This document shows, piece after piece, positions 45,401 to 55,160 of a DNA stretch of 64,000 nt. The notes under the pieces are model-generated. The model was not told the DNA's origin, made no database searches, and saw only the letters and a program-made list of their open reading frames with translations. Within the stretch, counting starts at the first letter, position 1. Each line of letters begins with the position of its first letter. The stretch is from Pseudomonas fluorescens (GTDB lineage Bacteria > Pseudomonadota > Gammaproteobacteria > Pseudomonadales > Pseudomonadaceae): the NCBI RefSeq assembly GCF_902497625.1, contig NZ_CABVGX010000005.1, positions 102,779-166,778 on the forward strand. Reading direction: 5' to 3'. Position numbers and translations under genes: made by a program.

Positions 45401-46610
45401 ATTAGCCGCCGGCGTGGATGTGTCTGACAATTCCGAGCTATCGGGCGCAACGCTTTCAGATCTTGTGCGCTACAGCGACGCAAACGGTGAAGGCGCGGTC
45501 ATGGGCATTTCGCGAGAGGAACTGGTCAGGAGAAGTGCTGAGGCCGATGGAGAGTGGGACGATACGGAAAGCGCAGAATCCTCTGATGAGGAGTCTGAAA
45601 ACGACAGCGATCAAGATGACCATGGCGCTGCTGTTTTACCTGTTGAGGCGCTTGATCCTCAACAGCCCAATACCGCAGATGCTGCATTGGAGCCTTGGCT
45701 CGCCAACACCGGGTCTGAACTCATGGCCGCGAGGCGTGAGATCTGGGGGCGCCTGGCAAGCGAAGACCAGCACGAGCGTTTTTTTCATTTGATTGCTATG
45801 TTACGCGACACTCACGAATTCAGATTCGCTCGCGCGGACCTGACGCGCCGGCTCTGGGGCGTGATGGACGCTGCCGCCGAAAATACCGAGTTGCGCGAGT
45901 TACTGTTTCATAACGCCGAAACGCATGGCACGTGCATCGACGGCCGCATTTTGACCTTCAGTGAGATAGAAGGCCGTGTCTTTGTCTATCATGCGTTGCG
46001 CAATGTGTCGTTGGGCCAACCTCTGCTCAAAGGCCGGGCCCTGCTCCAGTTGTCCCGACAGTTGTTCCGCCTGGACAGAGTCGAAACCCTTGCCGAAGCC
46101 GCTGCCGTTCAGGGCGACAGAGCCGAAGTTCGCTTGCAATATCGAATAGGACTGACGAGTGGATGGGGCGACGGACTGGACTTGCCCGGACAGCCTGCAC
46201 ACATGGCTTTCGCAAACCCCATCAGCGGAGCGCAAGCCGCGCGAATACAGGCTTCGATCCTTGAAGCGGAGCGATCCGACGCACTGCTGGTGGACATGGT
46301 GTCACGGGAATACTGGACGACGTATCTGGCGGAGCGGTATCCCGAAGAATTCAGTGCGATCAACACGGCGCTGGATGACGAGCGGCTGCAGCGCTTCAAC
46401 GAGATTGAAGATCGTCTGGAAAGCGGCGAGATGACCGATGAAGAATACCGGACCCAGCTTGATGGGCTCGCCGAGGTCATCAAAAACCGGCGCAGCCAGC
46501 AACTGGTTGAGCTGACTCGCAGGGAAATCCGCTACCTGCAGGAGACCGCCAGCGAGACCGGCCAAACTGCACCGGGTTCGCCGCAACCGGGGCCTTCAAG
46601 ACTGCCCTGA
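39420..46610 (+). CDS. Giant LRR-NEL protein: dermonecrotic-toxin-like N-terminus, leucine-rich repeats and NEL-type E3 ubiquitin ligase domain
   Basis: The 2396-residue protein starts with a region of the dermonecrotic-toxin-like type (DUF6543; PQWLIDASPQRRAALKKAS..). Residues ~470-545 hold two hydrophobic stretches (VGLLGLNMVSMFVPVLGEVMM.., VAVMAGIGAGVGKFV) that could insert in a membrane. Leucine-rich repeats occur in three blocks, about 1180-1340, 1517-1670 and 1831-2001 (LEELNLANNALTEWPEG, LRRLDLSGNTLTRLPEE). An acidic linker (~2043-2075) precedes a C-terminal domain (~2087-2380) like the NEL domain of Shigella IpaH, with the catalytic Cys-x-Asp at Cys2172-Ile-Asp2174 (HGTCIDGRILTFSE). 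Ubiquitin transfer in a eukaryotic host is the predicted activity. AAGGAG lies seven bases before ATG 39420. No signal peptide, secretion or immunity gene is adjacent, so the delivery route is unknown. Confidence 0.9.
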   Translation: MSAHPSNVKEKKPEISESIHGEFLETAIPQWLIDASPQRRAALKKASTVMPQWYQNASAQQRKTLNASIKAGVTAQAQLDKTMASFKDVDAFAEPLLVKALKDQFGVEVDVKTTYLTLRRPLAISILEIEIASFEFLTLTMLQAALHNFEAWECKPDAYHKTSGFLLETTVADTYTAAHINLSVSQFLSLCRKLDIGARYQAYLQSFFHPPELAAASTLRQHFIATQKATMKAAADQALLTKDILPEDHTMILSVINGEVHPWMGDKQVWFRDMSLMKQRMTGCVAFVISEKYRYAEELILYIPHDPEHPLKRYTWSQMKEEFKRLLTARDAAAPDQAAPTEYQRFLSQFLAYDHRPYYFGQFVQKAADSPAEPSSSPWIIPTQVGNAGLVFRIKEFPPERRVKLEPVADPYIGASTFNQKGGPGWSENQDLWDYLYKHNCAKVLADARSHAVPSDDVDVNAREAKLAHLLQVGLLGLNMVSMFVPVLGEVMMVAMAGQLLYETLEGAVEWGEGDKKAARAHLIDVAENLATVAVMAGIGAGVGKFVAAKAEPVIESLDPVTMPNGKTRLWKPDLSAYKRDIVLSPDAGPNALGQYKVDGKTYIRLGDTVVEQTFDASLNKWRITHPDPDAYQPVLEGNGLGAWRHSLERPMQWDRLTLLRRMGHAGDMFSDEMLVRVADVSGVSDNTLRKMHLDHAAPPPELTDAMNMFKADLEAGQVIEQLQHLRPLDDRYFHALKLLTEMPRWPSGRVLEVFEQADLSGKPIKYGAQGLPRAEQYRPPIKVSRSDVLNGYLSERIVAALDESEITGLLGGEGARVLETTPEELDKQFADYAQTRQTAIFDSLYLGTEPPDTRMITLQRECPGLGRAAAQEVLAHGSADELARLDTTRRAPLRMLEEARWYARQERQTRAFAGLRSENIASADSRRLALHALQNLQGWPGSIRLEVRTGSPSGTLLDSIGSETAPLIKYLVKDGPHYQAFNERGETLNSIPRHGDNFYASVMHALPDGVRAAIEVPHVSQSSELQRKIIDYADSHRNEASTALESQAKSFKPPVRVNNTLVGYYASGRGRALDGPMMARVEALYPAPEQADAFIRTLQGKTDKQIFHVLQARLREWESLTATLDAWTGTPQQAAYWQKSQAAQALKASWRNAPLATQMPAAARLSLECNEPWPQLTADFSHVRELRLKWRATADDAIDALLSRFSNVRDLSLDSRESLFSMRPAADCPPLSLPQSVVEMRNLERLAFFGRSDSLAADFLTKLNSLTSLETLRIGSSGANTGILGTLDLTPLNRLKSLTIDSPFLTTWPAYVENMPQLERLDLSRTSIAAIPETFYTGHEKLWAGLSLDWSKVPYETFERSYQFVQNYSGPLGHLVDVNEMVSGYCRGELNFLLGQPIRGDHLLSRILDTWDSAETKLAAVRALSAEHAGLFRGFYRPSATAGLRQEIPLMEFFFGAGAKVFRSLERNWRGLVRQRYGAAPEASLLELDMRVGSTPTQFATTVRQLPSLPAGSFSHVETVRMNALDVPVEQLQGFIKAFSKTQTLEIGGSGLTELPMAANSLPELTRLDLHDNNIAVTPHVQAQFNALTKLEYLDVNHNPLSNLDVRALTELKALNLSATKLQAWPAGAEYLPQLTWLDLRDNELTSLSPDVFVHDDTFLKTDLTRNPLDEQAQQLVTRTRQRIEGSRGLPDGALERLSREMTSSDFPPAETAWTIANHLLPLPDSATEGVSLADRLQRLGPTLTEGQALERVEQMRGNGLSDRQIDAQISQWHQSCEVLTRQLNDWLSIAELRTERSLVSAQTRALAASRIRGLWQEAVIERPGVIGQALNLNGLQTGDLPVLGTQFPGVTALDLTGVGLTAQGSNGFLSAFPNVLRLCLDSNALTTLPEAVREMRVLGELELAANRLSSLDANAELPIRGGILRRIDLSHNLLDSFNSTGFLMLEELNLANNALTEWPEGALNLQHLRRLDLSGNTLTRLPEELLNGHHEQLAAGVDVSDNSELSGATLSDLVRYSDANGEGAVMGISREELVRRSAEADGEWDDTESAESSDEESENDSDQDDHGAAVLPVEALDPQQPNTADAALEPWLANTGSELMAARREIWGRLASEDQHERFFHLIAMLRDTHEFRFARADLTRRLWGVMDAAAENTELRELLFHNAETHGTCIDGRILTFSEIEGRVFVYHALRNVSLGQPLLKGRALLQLSRQLFRLDRVETLAEAAAVQGDRAEVRLQYRIGLTSGWGDGLDLPGQPAHMAFANPISGAQAARIQASILEAERSDALLVDMVSREYWTTYLAERYPEEFSAINTALDDERLQRFNEIEDRLESGEMTDEEYRTQLDGLAEVIKNRRSQQLVELTRREIRYLQETASETGQTAPGSPQPGPSRLP

Positions 46611-46644
46611 TCCTGCAGGCCTTGGCACTGTCGCAGGTTGGCTG

Positions 46645-46683
46645 AAAAAGATGACAGGAACGCGCTGATGCGTTCCCGTCATC
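46645..46683 (-). terminator. Rho-independent terminator of metH
   Basis: The stem GATGACaGGAACGC / GCGTTCCcGTCATC with one mismatch is followed, on the minus strand, by TTTTTCAGCC. It lies between the convergent NEL gene and metH. Confidence 0.75.
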
Positions 46684-46691
46684 CGCGCATG

Positions 46692-49600
46692 CTAGTTGTC
46701 GTAGCCCAGATTCGGCGCCAGCCAGCGCTCGGTCACGCTCAATTCCTGGCCTTTACGCGACGTATAGCTCTGTACCTGATCCTTGTCGATCTTGCCCACC
46801 GCAAAGTATTGCGCCTGCGGGTGAGCGAAGTACCAGCCGCTGACCGCTGCCGCCGGGAACATTGCGTAATGTTCGGTGAGGAACACGCCGCTGCGGCCGG
46901 CTTGCATTTCGCTGGCTTCGGGGTCGAGCAAGGCGAACAGGGTGCCTTTCTCGGTGTGATCCGGGCAGGCCGGGTAGCCCGGGGCAGGGCGGATGCCGGT
47001 GTATTGCTCTTTGATCAGCGCCTCGTTGTCGAGCGCCTCGTCCTTGGCGTAACCCCAGTGCTCCTTACGGACCTGTTGGTGCAACCATTCGGCGCAGGCC
47101 TCGGCCAGGCGGTCGGCCAGCGCCTTGACCATGATCGAGTTGTAATCATCGCCCGCGTCTTGATAAGCCTTGGCCACTTCTTCGGCGCCGATCCCGGCCG
47201 TGGTGATGAATCCGCCCACGTAGTCGGTGATTTCGCTGTCCTTTGGCGCGACGAAGTCGGCGAGGGAGAAGTTCGGCTTGCCGTCGGTCTTGATGATCTG
47301 CTGGCGCAAGTGATGCAGCTTGGCAATCGGCTTGCCGTCATCGCCGTAGACTTCGATGTCATCCTCGCGCACCTGGTTGGCTGGCCAGAAGCCGAACACG
47401 GCACGGGCACTGATCAGCTTCTCGTCGATCAGCTTGGCGAGCATTTCCTGGGCATCGGCGTACAACGCGGTGGCGGCTTCACCGACCACTTCGTCCTGCA
47501 GGATGCGCGGGAATTTGCCGGCCAGGTCCCAGGAAATGAAGAACGGTGTCCAGTCGATGTATTCGGCGAGGACTTTCAAATCAATGTTGTCGAGCACTTT
47601 GGCGCCGGTAAACGTCGGTTTGACCGGGGTGTAGCTGCTCCAGTCGAACTGCGGCTTCTTGGCGATGGCGGCCGGATAGCTCAATCGCTCAGTACGGGCG
47701 CTGCGATTGGCAGTGCGTTCGCGTACGTCGATGTACTCCAGGCGAGTTTTCTCGACGAATCCGGCTTTCAATTCCTTCGACAGCAGTTGCGTCGCCACGC
47801 CTACGGCGCGAGAGGCGTCGGTGACGTAGATCACTGCGTCGTTGCTGTACTTGGGCTCGATCTTCACCGCCGTGTGCGCCTTGGAAGTGGTCGCGCCTCC
47901 GATCATCAGTGGCAGGTGGAAATCCTGACGTTGCATCTCGCGGGCCACGTGAACCATTTCATCCAGCGACGGCGTGATCAAACCCGACAGGCCGATGATG
48001 TCGCACTTTTGCTCCTTGGCCACCTGCAGGATCTTCTCCGCCGGCACCATCACGCCGAGGTCGACGATGTCGTAGCCGTTGCAGCCCAGCACCACGCCGA
48101 CGATGTTTTTGCCGATGTCATGCACATCGCCTTTCACCGTGGCCATGAGGATCTTGCCCTTGGCTTCGGGCTTGTCGCCTTTTTCCAGCTCGATGAACGG
48201 AATCAGGTGCGCCACTGCCTGCTTCATCACCCGGGCGGATTTGACCACTTGTGGCAGGAACATTTTGCCCGCGCCGAACAGGTCGCCGACGATGTTCATG
48301 CCGGACATCAGCGGTCCTTCGATTACCTCGATCGGGCGGGCGAACGACAGGCGCGATTCTTCGGTGTCTTCGACGATGTGCGTGGTGATGCCCTTGACCA
48401 GCGCATGCTCCAGACGCTTGTTGACCTCCCAGTTGCGCCACTCTTCAGTCTCGGCTTCCTTGACGCTGCCGTCGCCTTTGTACTTGTCGGCAATGGCGAG
48501 GAGGGCGTCGGTGCCTTCCGGGGTGCGGTTGAGAATTACGTCCTCGACCGCATCGCGTAGTTCGGCCGGGATCTGGTCGTAGATCTCCAGCTGACCGGCG
48601 TTGACGATGCCCATGGTCAGGCCGTTGCGGATCGCGTACAGCAGGAACACCGAGTGAATCGCCTCACGCACCGGATTGTTGCCGCGGAACGAGAACGACA
48701 CGTTGGACACACCGCCGGAAGTCAGCGCGTAAGGCAGTTCGTCGCGGATGTAGGCGCAGGCATTGATGAAGTCGACGGCGTAATTGTTGTGCTCTTCGAT
48801 GCCGGTGGCGACGGCAAAGATGTTCGGGTCGAAGATGATGTCTTCCGGCGGGAAGCCGACCTCGTTGACCAGAATGTCGTAGGAGCGTTTGCAGATCTCT
48901 TTCTTGCGCGCCTCGGTGTCGGCCTGGCCGGCTTCGTCGAACGCCATCACCACCACGGCGGCGCCGTAGCGTTTGCACAATTTGGCGTGATAAATGAACT
49001 GCTCGACGCCTTCTTTCATGCTGATCGAGTTGACGATACCCTTGCCCTGAATGCACTTGAGGCCCGCTTCGATGACTTCCCACTTCGAGGAGTCGATCAT
49101 GATCGGCACGCGGGAGATGTCCGGTTCGCCGGCAATCAGATTGAGGAAGGTCACCATGGCCTTCTTCGAATCGAGCATGCCCTCGTCCATGTTGATGTCG
49201 ATGATCTGCGCGCCGGCCTCTACCTGCTGCAGGGCGACTTCAAGGGCTTCGGTGTAGTTGTCTTCACGGATCAGCCGGGCAAATTTCGCGGAACCGGTGA
49301 TGTTGGTTCGCTCGCCGACGTTGACGAACAACGAGCTGCGATCGATGGTGAACGGTTCCAGACCGGAGAGGCGGCAGGCCTTGGGAATGTCCGGGATTTC
49401 ACGCGGTGCATAACCGGCCACGGCTTTGGCGATGGCTTCGATGTGGCCCGGGGTGGTGCCGCAGCATCCGCCGACGATATTAAGGAAGCCGCTCTGGGCG
49501 AATTCTTCGATAACTTTGGCGGTTTCCGACGGCAGCTCGTCGTACTCGCCAAATTCGTTGGGCAGGCCTGCGTTGGGGTGCGCGGAAACGTGGGTGCCGG

Positions 49601-50402
49601 CCTTGTTCGACAGCTCTTCCAGGTAGGGGCGCAATTCGCTGGCGCCGAGGGCGCAGTTGAGGCCGACCGAAATCGGTTTGGCGTGGGCCACCGAGTTCCA
49701 GAAGGCTTCGGTGGTCTGGCCCGACAATGTGCGGCCGGACGCGTCGGTGATGGTTCCGGAAATCATGATCGGCAGTTCGATGCCAAGCGCTTCGAACACA
49801 CCCTGTACAGCGAAGATCGCCGCTTTGGCGTTCAAGGTGTCGAAAATGGTTTCGATCAGAATCAGGTCGGCGCCGCCTTCGATCAGGCCTTTGGTGGCCT
49901 CGGTGTAGTTTTCCACCAGTTCATCGAAGGTGACGTTGCGATAGCCGGGGTTGTTGACGTCCGGCGACAGCGAGCAGGTGCGGCTGGTCGGCCCGATCAC
50001 CCCGGCCACGAAGCGCGGCTTGTCCGGGGTTTCCAGGGTCTTGGCGTCGGCCACCTTGCGAGCCAGGCGCGCGCCTTCTACGTTTAACTCGTACGCCAGG
50101 CCTTGCATGCCGTAATCGGCCAGCGAGACCTGGGTCGCGTTGAAGGTGTTGGTTTCGAGAATGTCGGCGCCGGCATCCAGGTAGGCTTTTTCGATGGAGC
50201 CAATCACGTCCGGGCGGGTCAGCACTAGCAGGTCGTTGTTGCCCTTGACGTCGCTGGGCCAGTCAGCGAAGCGTTTGCCTCGGTAATCCTGTTCCTCAAG
50301 CTTGTAACTCTGGATCATCGTGCCCATGCCGCCGTCGAGAATCAGAATGCGCTCTTTGAGGGCTTGCTTGAGAGCTTGAAGGCGAACACTGCGATCGGAC
50401 AT
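46692..50402 (-). CDS. metH: MetH, cobalamin-dependent methionine synthase
   Basis: The 1236-residue protein has all modules in order: homocysteine-binding barrel ([16 protein letters not shown]; zinc cysteines in VGLNCALGA and [10 protein letters not shown]), pterin-binding barrel ([17 protein letters not shown]), cobalamin-binding domain ([14 protein letters not shown], containing the axial His) and the C-terminal AdoMet reactivation domain ([15 protein letters not shown]). It transfers the methyl group of methyltetrahydrofolate to homocysteine. Length is normal. It needs the B12 made by the cobalamin locus further on in the window. The ribosome site before ATG 50402 is weak. Confidence 0.98.
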   Translation of the reverse strand: MSDRSVRLQALKQALKERILILDGGMGTMIQSYKLEEQDYRGKRFADWPSDVKGNNDLLVLTRPDVIGSIEKAYLDAGADILETNTFNATQVSLADYGMQGLAYELNVEGARLARKVADAKTLETPDKPRFVAGVIGPTSRTCSLSPDVNNPGYRNVTFDELVENYTEATKGLIEGGADLILIETIFDTLNAKAAIFAVQGVFEALGIELPIMISGTITDASGRTLSGQTTEAFWNSVAHAKPISVGLNCALGASELRPYLEELSNKAGTHVSAHPNAGLPNEFGEYDELPSETAKVIEEFAQSGFLNIVGGCCGTTPGHIEAIAKAVAGYAPREIPDIPKACRLSGLEPFTIDRSSLFVNVGERTNITGSAKFARLIREDNYTEALEVALQQVEAGAQIIDINMDEGMLDSKKAMVTFLNLIAGEPDISRVPIMIDSSKWEVIEAGLKCIQGKGIVNSISMKEGVEQFIYHAKLCKRYGAAVVVMAFDEAGQADTEARKKEICKRSYDILVNEVGFPPEDIIFDPNIFAVATGIEEHNNYAVDFINACAYIRDELPYALTSGGVSNVSFSFRGNNPVREAIHSVFLLYAIRNGLTMGIVNAGQLEIYDQIPAELRDAVEDVILNRTPEGTDALLAIADKYKGDGSVKEAETEEWRNWEVNKRLEHALVKGITTHIVEDTEESRLSFARPIEVIEGPLMSGMNIVGDLFGAGKMFLPQVVKSARVMKQAVAHLIPFIELEKGDKPEAKGKILMATVKGDVHDIGKNIVGVVLGCNGYDIVDLGVMVPAEKILQVAKEQKCDIIGLSGLITPSLDEMVHVAREMQRQDFHLPLMIGGATTSKAHTAVKIEPKYSNDAVIYVTDASRAVGVATQLLSKELKAGFVEKTRLEYIDVRERTANRSARTERLSYPAAIAKKPQFDWSSYTPVKPTFTGAKVLDNIDLKVLAEYIDWTPFFISWDLAGKFPRILQDEVVGEAATALYADAQEMLAKLIDEKLISARAVFGFWPANQVREDDIEVYGDDGKPIAKLHHLRQQIIKTDGKPNFSLADFVAPKDSEITDYVGGFITTAGIGAEEVAKAYQDAGDDYNSIMVKALADRLAEACAEWLHQQVRKEHWGYAKDEALDNEALIKEQYTGIRPAPGYPACPDHTEKGTLFALLDPEASEMQAGRSGVFLTEHYAMFPAAAVSGWYFAHPQAQYFAVGKIDKDQVQSYTSRKGQELSVTERWLAPNLGYDN

Positions 50403-50498
50403 TGGGACTACTCGGAAAGACCATGACGAAGGGACGGGATCATAACAAACCTGTGCGGTTTTAGAGCATGTTCGGTTTTTGCATGAATATCGCTCATG

Positions 50499-50526
50499 TT
50501 GAGGCGGGCGCCAAAATCGTTAGACT
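50499..50526 (+). promoter_or_regulatory. Candidate sigma-70 promoter of cti
   Basis: TTGAGG (50499-50504) and TAGACT (50521-50526) are 16 bases apart and 32 bases before the cti ATG. The match is moderate and unproven. Confidence 0.35.
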
Positions 50527-50557
50527 TGCCTCCTTTCCTTAAACCAGGTTCCGGGAC

Positions 50558-52852
50558 ATGGCATTGCGCGTTATCAGCATTTTATTGCTGGTTATCAGCT
50601 GGAGCGCCGGCGCGCAGGATCCAGCGGTTTCCCCTGACATTTCCTACACCCGTGACATCCAGCCGATATTTACGCAAAAGTGCGTCGCCTGCCATGCCTG
50701 CTATGACTCCGCTTGCCAGCTGAATCTGGGAAGTGGCGAAGGGGTCGCGCGCGGTGCAACAAAAAATCCGGTATACGATGGCGAGCGCAGCCGCGCAGCA
50801 CCCCCGAGCCGCTTGTTTTACGACGCCTTCGGCAAACGCGCGTGGCAGCAAAAAGGCTTTTATTCGGTGCTCGATGCCCAAGGCAGTCAGGCTGCGCTGA
50901 TGGCACGCATGTTGGAGCTGGGTCACAAAACGCCGCTGCAACCCAACGCCAAATTGCCGGAAGGCATCAGGCTCGGTCTCAGCCGCAACAATCAGTGCGC
51001 CATGCCGGGCGAGTTCGACGGTTACGCCACTGCACATCCAAGAGAAGGCATGCCGTTGGCCGTGACCGGTTTGACCGATCAGCAATACTTGACGTTGCAG
51101 CGCTGGCTGGCGTCCGGCGCGCCGATCGATGAGCAAGGCCTGGTACCGTCCGCCCGTGAGGCGTTGCAAGTGTTGCAGTGGGAGAACCTGCTGAATGCGT
51201 CGGGCGCGCGGCAAAGCCTGGTCGGTCGCTGGCTGTTCGAACACTGGTTTCTGGCCCACCACTATTTTCAGGACGGTGAGCCCGGGCATTATTTTCAATG
51301 GGTGCGATCTCGCACCCCGACCGGTCAGCCGATCGATCTGATCACCACCCGCCGTCCGAATGACGATCCCGGCACGCAGGTCTACTATCGCTTGTGGCCG
51401 GTGCAGGGCGTGATTGTGCACAAGACCCACATCACTTATCCGCTGAGTGCAGCGAAGATGGCGCGGGTCAAAAGCCTGTTTTACAGCGGTAACTGGCAGG
51501 TCAACGCTTTGCCCGGCTACGGGCCGCAAACCCGGGCCAATCCGTTCAGCACGTTCGAGGCAATCCCGGCCAGCGCGCGTTACCAGTTCATGCTCGATAA
51601 TGCCGAGTATTTCGTGCGCACCTTCATTCGCGGTCCAGTGTGCCGGGGCGAGATCGCTACGGATGTGATCCGCGATCACTTCTGGGCCCTGTTTCAGGCG
51701 CCGGAACATGACTTGTACATCACCGACCCCAATTACCGGGGCCAGGTCACGTCCTTGCTGGCGATGCCGGGGCAGAACGACGATGTCGGCAGCGTGCTGA
51801 GTCTGTGGCACGCCTACCGCGACAAGCGTAATGAGTACGAAGTCTTGCGCCGCGACAGCTACGCCGATCTACCGGCACCCGGCTGGTCGACGTTGTGGGC
51901 CGGCAACGACAATGCGCTGCTGTCGATCTTTCGCCATTACGACAGTGCTTCGGTGACCAAGGGATTGATCGGTGATGTCCCGCAGACAATGTGGCTGTTC
52001 GATTATCCGTTGTTGGAGCGCACGTATTATCAACTGGCGGTCAATTTCGACGTGTTCGGCAATGTCTCGCATCAGGCGCAAACCCGGCTGTATTTCGATT
52101 TGATCCGCAATGGCGCCGAGCAGAACTTTCTGCGCCTGATGCCCGCCGACTCGCGTGAGGATTATCTGGATGACTGGTACCAGAACGGCGGTAAATTCAA
52201 GATGTGGCTGGACTACGAAGCCATCGACGACGATAAGCCGACCGCGTTGAAACTCGACGACAAAAACCCTAAGCGCGATTTTGCCATGCAGTTGCTTGGC
52301 CGCTACGGCGAGCTCAACGCCAAGCCGGACCCGATCAACCGCTGCAGCGGCGCCTATTGCTCACGGCCGAACATCGATCCGGCACTGCAAAGTGCCGAAC
52401 AGGCTCTGAGTCGCCTGACCTCACGCCCGGCGGCGGGTCTGAAGGTAATCGATCAGCTCCCCGAAGCGACGCTGTTGCGCATCGAAACGCAAAGCGGCAC
52501 GCGTGAGGTGTACAGCCTGCTGCGCAATCGGGCTCACAGCAACGTGGCGTTTCTGCTGGGTGAATCTCTGCGCTATCAGCCAGGGCTGGACACAGTGACC
52601 ATTTTCCCCGGGGTGCTCACCAGCTATCCCAACTTCATGTTCAACGTTCCCGCCGAGCAGGTGCCAGCGTTCGTGAAGGCGTTGGAAAACGCTATGGACA
52701 CCAGTCAGTTTGAGAAAATCGTCGACCGCTGGGGCGTGCGTCGCAGTCATCCGCAATTCTGGTATTACTTCCACGACATGAGCCGGTACTTGCACGAGAC
52801 CGACCCGGTAGAAGAGGGCGTGCTGGACATGAATCGCTACCAGAATCTTTGA
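50558..52852 (+). CDS. cti: Cti, cis/trans fatty acid isomerase
   Basis: The 764-residue protein has a signal peptide (MALRVISILLLVISWSAGA) and a c-type haem-binding motif CVACH near residue 46, both features of Cti. Cti converts cis-unsaturated membrane fatty acids to trans in the periplasm, which stiffens the membrane quickly under solvent or heat stress. The gene stands alone with its own probable promoter. Confidence 0.95.
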   Translation: MALRVISILLLVISWSAGAQDPAVSPDISYTRDIQPIFTQKCVACHACYDSACQLNLGSGEGVARGATKNPVYDGERSRAAPPSRLFYDAFGKRAWQQKGFYSVLDAQGSQAALMARMLELGHKTPLQPNAKLPEGIRLGLSRNNQCAMPGEFDGYATAHPREGMPLAVTGLTDQQYLTLQRWLASGAPIDEQGLVPSAREALQVLQWENLLNASGARQSLVGRWLFEHWFLAHHYFQDGEPGHYFQWVRSRTPTGQPIDLITTRRPNDDPGTQVYYRLWPVQGVIVHKTHITYPLSAAKMARVKSLFYSGNWQVNALPGYGPQTRANPFSTFEAIPASARYQFMLDNAEYFVRTFIRGPVCRGEIATDVIRDHFWALFQAPEHDLYITDPNYRGQVTSLLAMPGQNDDVGSVLSLWHAYRDKRNEYEVLRRDSYADLPAPGWSTLWAGNDNALLSIFRHYDSASVTKGLIGDVPQTMWLFDYPLLERTYYQLAVNFDVFGNVSHQAQTRLYFDLIRNGAEQNFLRLMPADSREDYLDDWYQNGGKFKMWLDYEAIDDDKPTALKLDDKNPKRDFAMQLLGRYGELNAKPDPINRCSGAYCSRPNIDPALQSAEQALSRLTSRPAAGLKVIDQLPEATLLRIETQSGTREVYSLLRNRAHSNVAFLLGESLRYQPGLDTVTIFPGVLTSYPNFMFNVPAEQVPAFVKALENAMDTSQFEKIVDRWGVRRSHPQFWYYFHDMSRYLHETDPVEEGVLDMNRYQNL

Positions 52853-52904
52853 ATCGACCTTTGACAGTGTCTCGGTGTCCCACTCTCATGGATACCCCAA
52901 TCTT

Positions 52905-52986
52905 GTGCAGGAGCCGGCTGGTTGGTGATGGTGGGTCAGCCACGCGGTGTTGATTGACACGCATCGCCAGCCAGCGGGCTCCTACA
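52905..52986. repeat. REP-like inverted repeat
   Basis: Imperfect arms GTGCAGGAGCCGGCTGG.. and ..CCAGCGGGCTCCTAC enclose a loop; it lies just upstream of the acyltransferase gene. Confidence 0.7.
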
Positions 52987-53025
52987 GAATGGGATTGCTT
53001 GAGTTTTGTAAACGGGAACACAACC

Positions 53026-54060
53026 ATGTTGATTTCAGTACAGGCATTGCGCGCCCTCGCGGCCTGGACGGTGGTCTGCCACCATTTCATGCAGATTTTT
53101 TTCGACTTCAAGGCTCGTGGTCCGATCGGTCAGCTTTTTATCGACAAGGGCGCAGTGGGTGTGGATATTTTCTTCGTCATCAGCGGTCTGGTGATATTCC
53201 TCTCGACGGAAGGCAAGGCACTGCCGCCCGGCCGTTTTCTGCTGTACCGCCTGTTCCGCATCGTGCCGGCGTATTGGCTGTACACGGCGCTGATGGCTTT
53301 GCTGGTGGTATTCGCGCAACCGATGGTGCCTGACCAGACCCTCGACTGGTCGCATTTCCTGCAATCGCTGTTGTTCATTCCTACCGCCAACCCTGGCGGC
53401 TATGGGATTTACCCGACACTCAATGTCGGCTGGACCCTCAACTACGAAATCCTGTTCTACGTGCTGTTCGCCTGGGCATTGTTGTTTCGCCTGCAAGTGC
53501 GTCTGTTGATAGTGGCGGCGCTGCTGTTTGCCGTGTGTCAGGCGTGGACCGGGTATGGCTGGATCAGCCAGTTCTACCGCTCAGACATCGTTTATGAGTT
53601 CCTGCTGGGCATCGCCATCGGCATGATTTACCGGCGTGGCTGGATCAAATCCGGTTTATGGCTGCCCTTGCTGGGCGTGACCGGCGCGCTGGTGGCGATT
53701 TATCATCTGCCGCCAGAGCCGCGATTGGTCTCCTGGGGATTGCCAAGCGCGGTGCTGGTCATGGCCTGCATGTCGCTGGAGAGATTTTTTGAACACAGCC
53801 GCTTGTTCAAGCTGCTCGGCGATTGTTCCTACTCGGTGTACCTGATGCACGTGCTGGTGCTGTCCGCCGGCGGGTTTATCGCACAGCGTTACGGCCTGAA
53901 TCCGTATGCGATGTTCGCCGTGTGCGTCGCGACGATTGGTCTGGGGTCGTGGGCAAGCTATATCTGGGTGGAAAAAAGCAGTTACCGGTGGCTTAAAGCC
54001 AGAATTGACGACAAATCCTCCGGGGAAGGCAAGCTGGCGCTTTCCCGACAAAAATACTAG
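53026..54060 (+). CDS. Acyltransferase 3 (OafA/NodX-type) membrane protein
   Basis: The 344-residue protein has about ten hydrophobic segments and the family N-terminus ISVQALRALAAWTVVCHHF with the catalytic-type His pair, then GVDIFFVISGLVIF. These inner-membrane enzymes acetylate surface polysaccharides or other cell-envelope sugars. ATG 53026 has AACGGGAAC upstream; a TTG-led extension comes from the repeat. The exact substrate is unknown and no polysaccharide cluster is adjacent. Confidence 0.9.
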   Translation: MLISVQALRALAAWTVVCHHFMQIFFDFKARGPIGQLFIDKGAVGVDIFFVISGLVIFLSTEGKALPPGRFLLYRLFRIVPAYWLYTALMALLVVFAQPMVPDQTLDWSHFLQSLLFIPTANPGGYGIYPTLNVGWTLNYEILFYVLFAWALLFRLQVRLLIVAALLFAVCQAWTGYGWISQFYRSDIVYEFLLGIAIGMIYRRGWIKSGLWLPLLGVTGALVAIYHLPPEPRLVSWGLPSAVLVMACMSLERFFEHSRLFKLLGDCSYSVYLMHVLVLSAGGFIAQRYGLNPYAMFAVCVATIGLGSWASYIWVEKSSYRWLKARIDDKSSGEGKLALSRQKY

Positions 54061-54702
<642 letters not shown>

Positions 54703-54724
54703 GTAAGGTGTTCGCTGCAAACAT

Positions 54725-54756
54725 AAAAAACGGCGCCCCGTGAGCGCCGTTTTTTT
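54725..54756 (+). terminator. Rho-independent terminator of nfuA
   Basis: The stem CGGCGC/GCGCCG with a 7-base loop is followed by seven T residues and preceded by six A residues. Confidence 0.92.
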
Positions 54757-54857
54757 ATGGTTGATGGTGAAGGGCTTGTATAGGGGGAGCAGGCTTGGTC
54801 AGAGTGAAAGGGCTTCTATTTAGTGAAAAGGTTAGCGTGTGGCACATGGCTATTCAG

Positions 54858-54977
54858 TGGCGAGGGGGCTTGCCCCCGTTGGGCTGCGAAGCGGCCCCAT
54901 CATTGCTTCAGGCGTAGCCCGCAAGCAGGTTTTGCGACGGCTTCGCCGCCGAACGGGGGCAAGCCCCCTCACCACAG
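54858..54977. repeat. ~120-bp palindromic repeat, copy 1
   Basis: The element begins GTGGCGAGGGGGCTTGCCCC and ends with the complementary GGGGCAAGCCCCCTCACCAC. The centre contains a second dyad (GCGAAGC../GCTTCGC). A very similar element is at 57735-57856, on the other side of the cobM-cbtB block. Confidence 0.9.
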
Positions 54978-55140
54978 ATAGATCCCTGCACCACAGATGG
55001 ATGCCTTTACCACAGATAGATCTCTGCACCAGAGATGGATGCCTGCACCACAGATGGATGCCTGCACCACAGATAGATCTCTGCACCAGAGATAGATGCC
55101 TTCACCACAGATAGATTTCTGCACCACAGATAATCTCCTG
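54971..55140. repeat. 19-bp tandem repeat, nine copies
   Basis: Nine adjoining units of the type ACCACAGATrGATnyCTGC (r = A or G) run without spacers. The first unit begins inside the end of the 120-bp palindromic element, so the array appears to have grown from its border. The last unit is one base short. No gene is supported in 54703-55160. Confidence 0.92.
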
Positions 55141-55160
55141 AGCGCAATAGTGTGGCTGGC

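Noticed and set aside
39420..46610. Toxin-immunity pair or type VI effector with adjacent VgrG/PAAR
   Set aside because: The neighbours are a DUF2970 protein and metH; no VgrG, PAAR, chaperone or immunity-like gene is next to it.
46638..48560. Long open frame on the plus strand opposite metH (640 codons)
   Set aside because: It lies entirely within the metH gene on the other strand, has His/Asp/Val-rich composition typical of antisense frames in high-GC DNA and no recognisable domain.
54971..55140. CRISPR-like array
   Set aside because: The units adjoin directly with no spacers, are only 19 bp long and there are no cas genes in the window.
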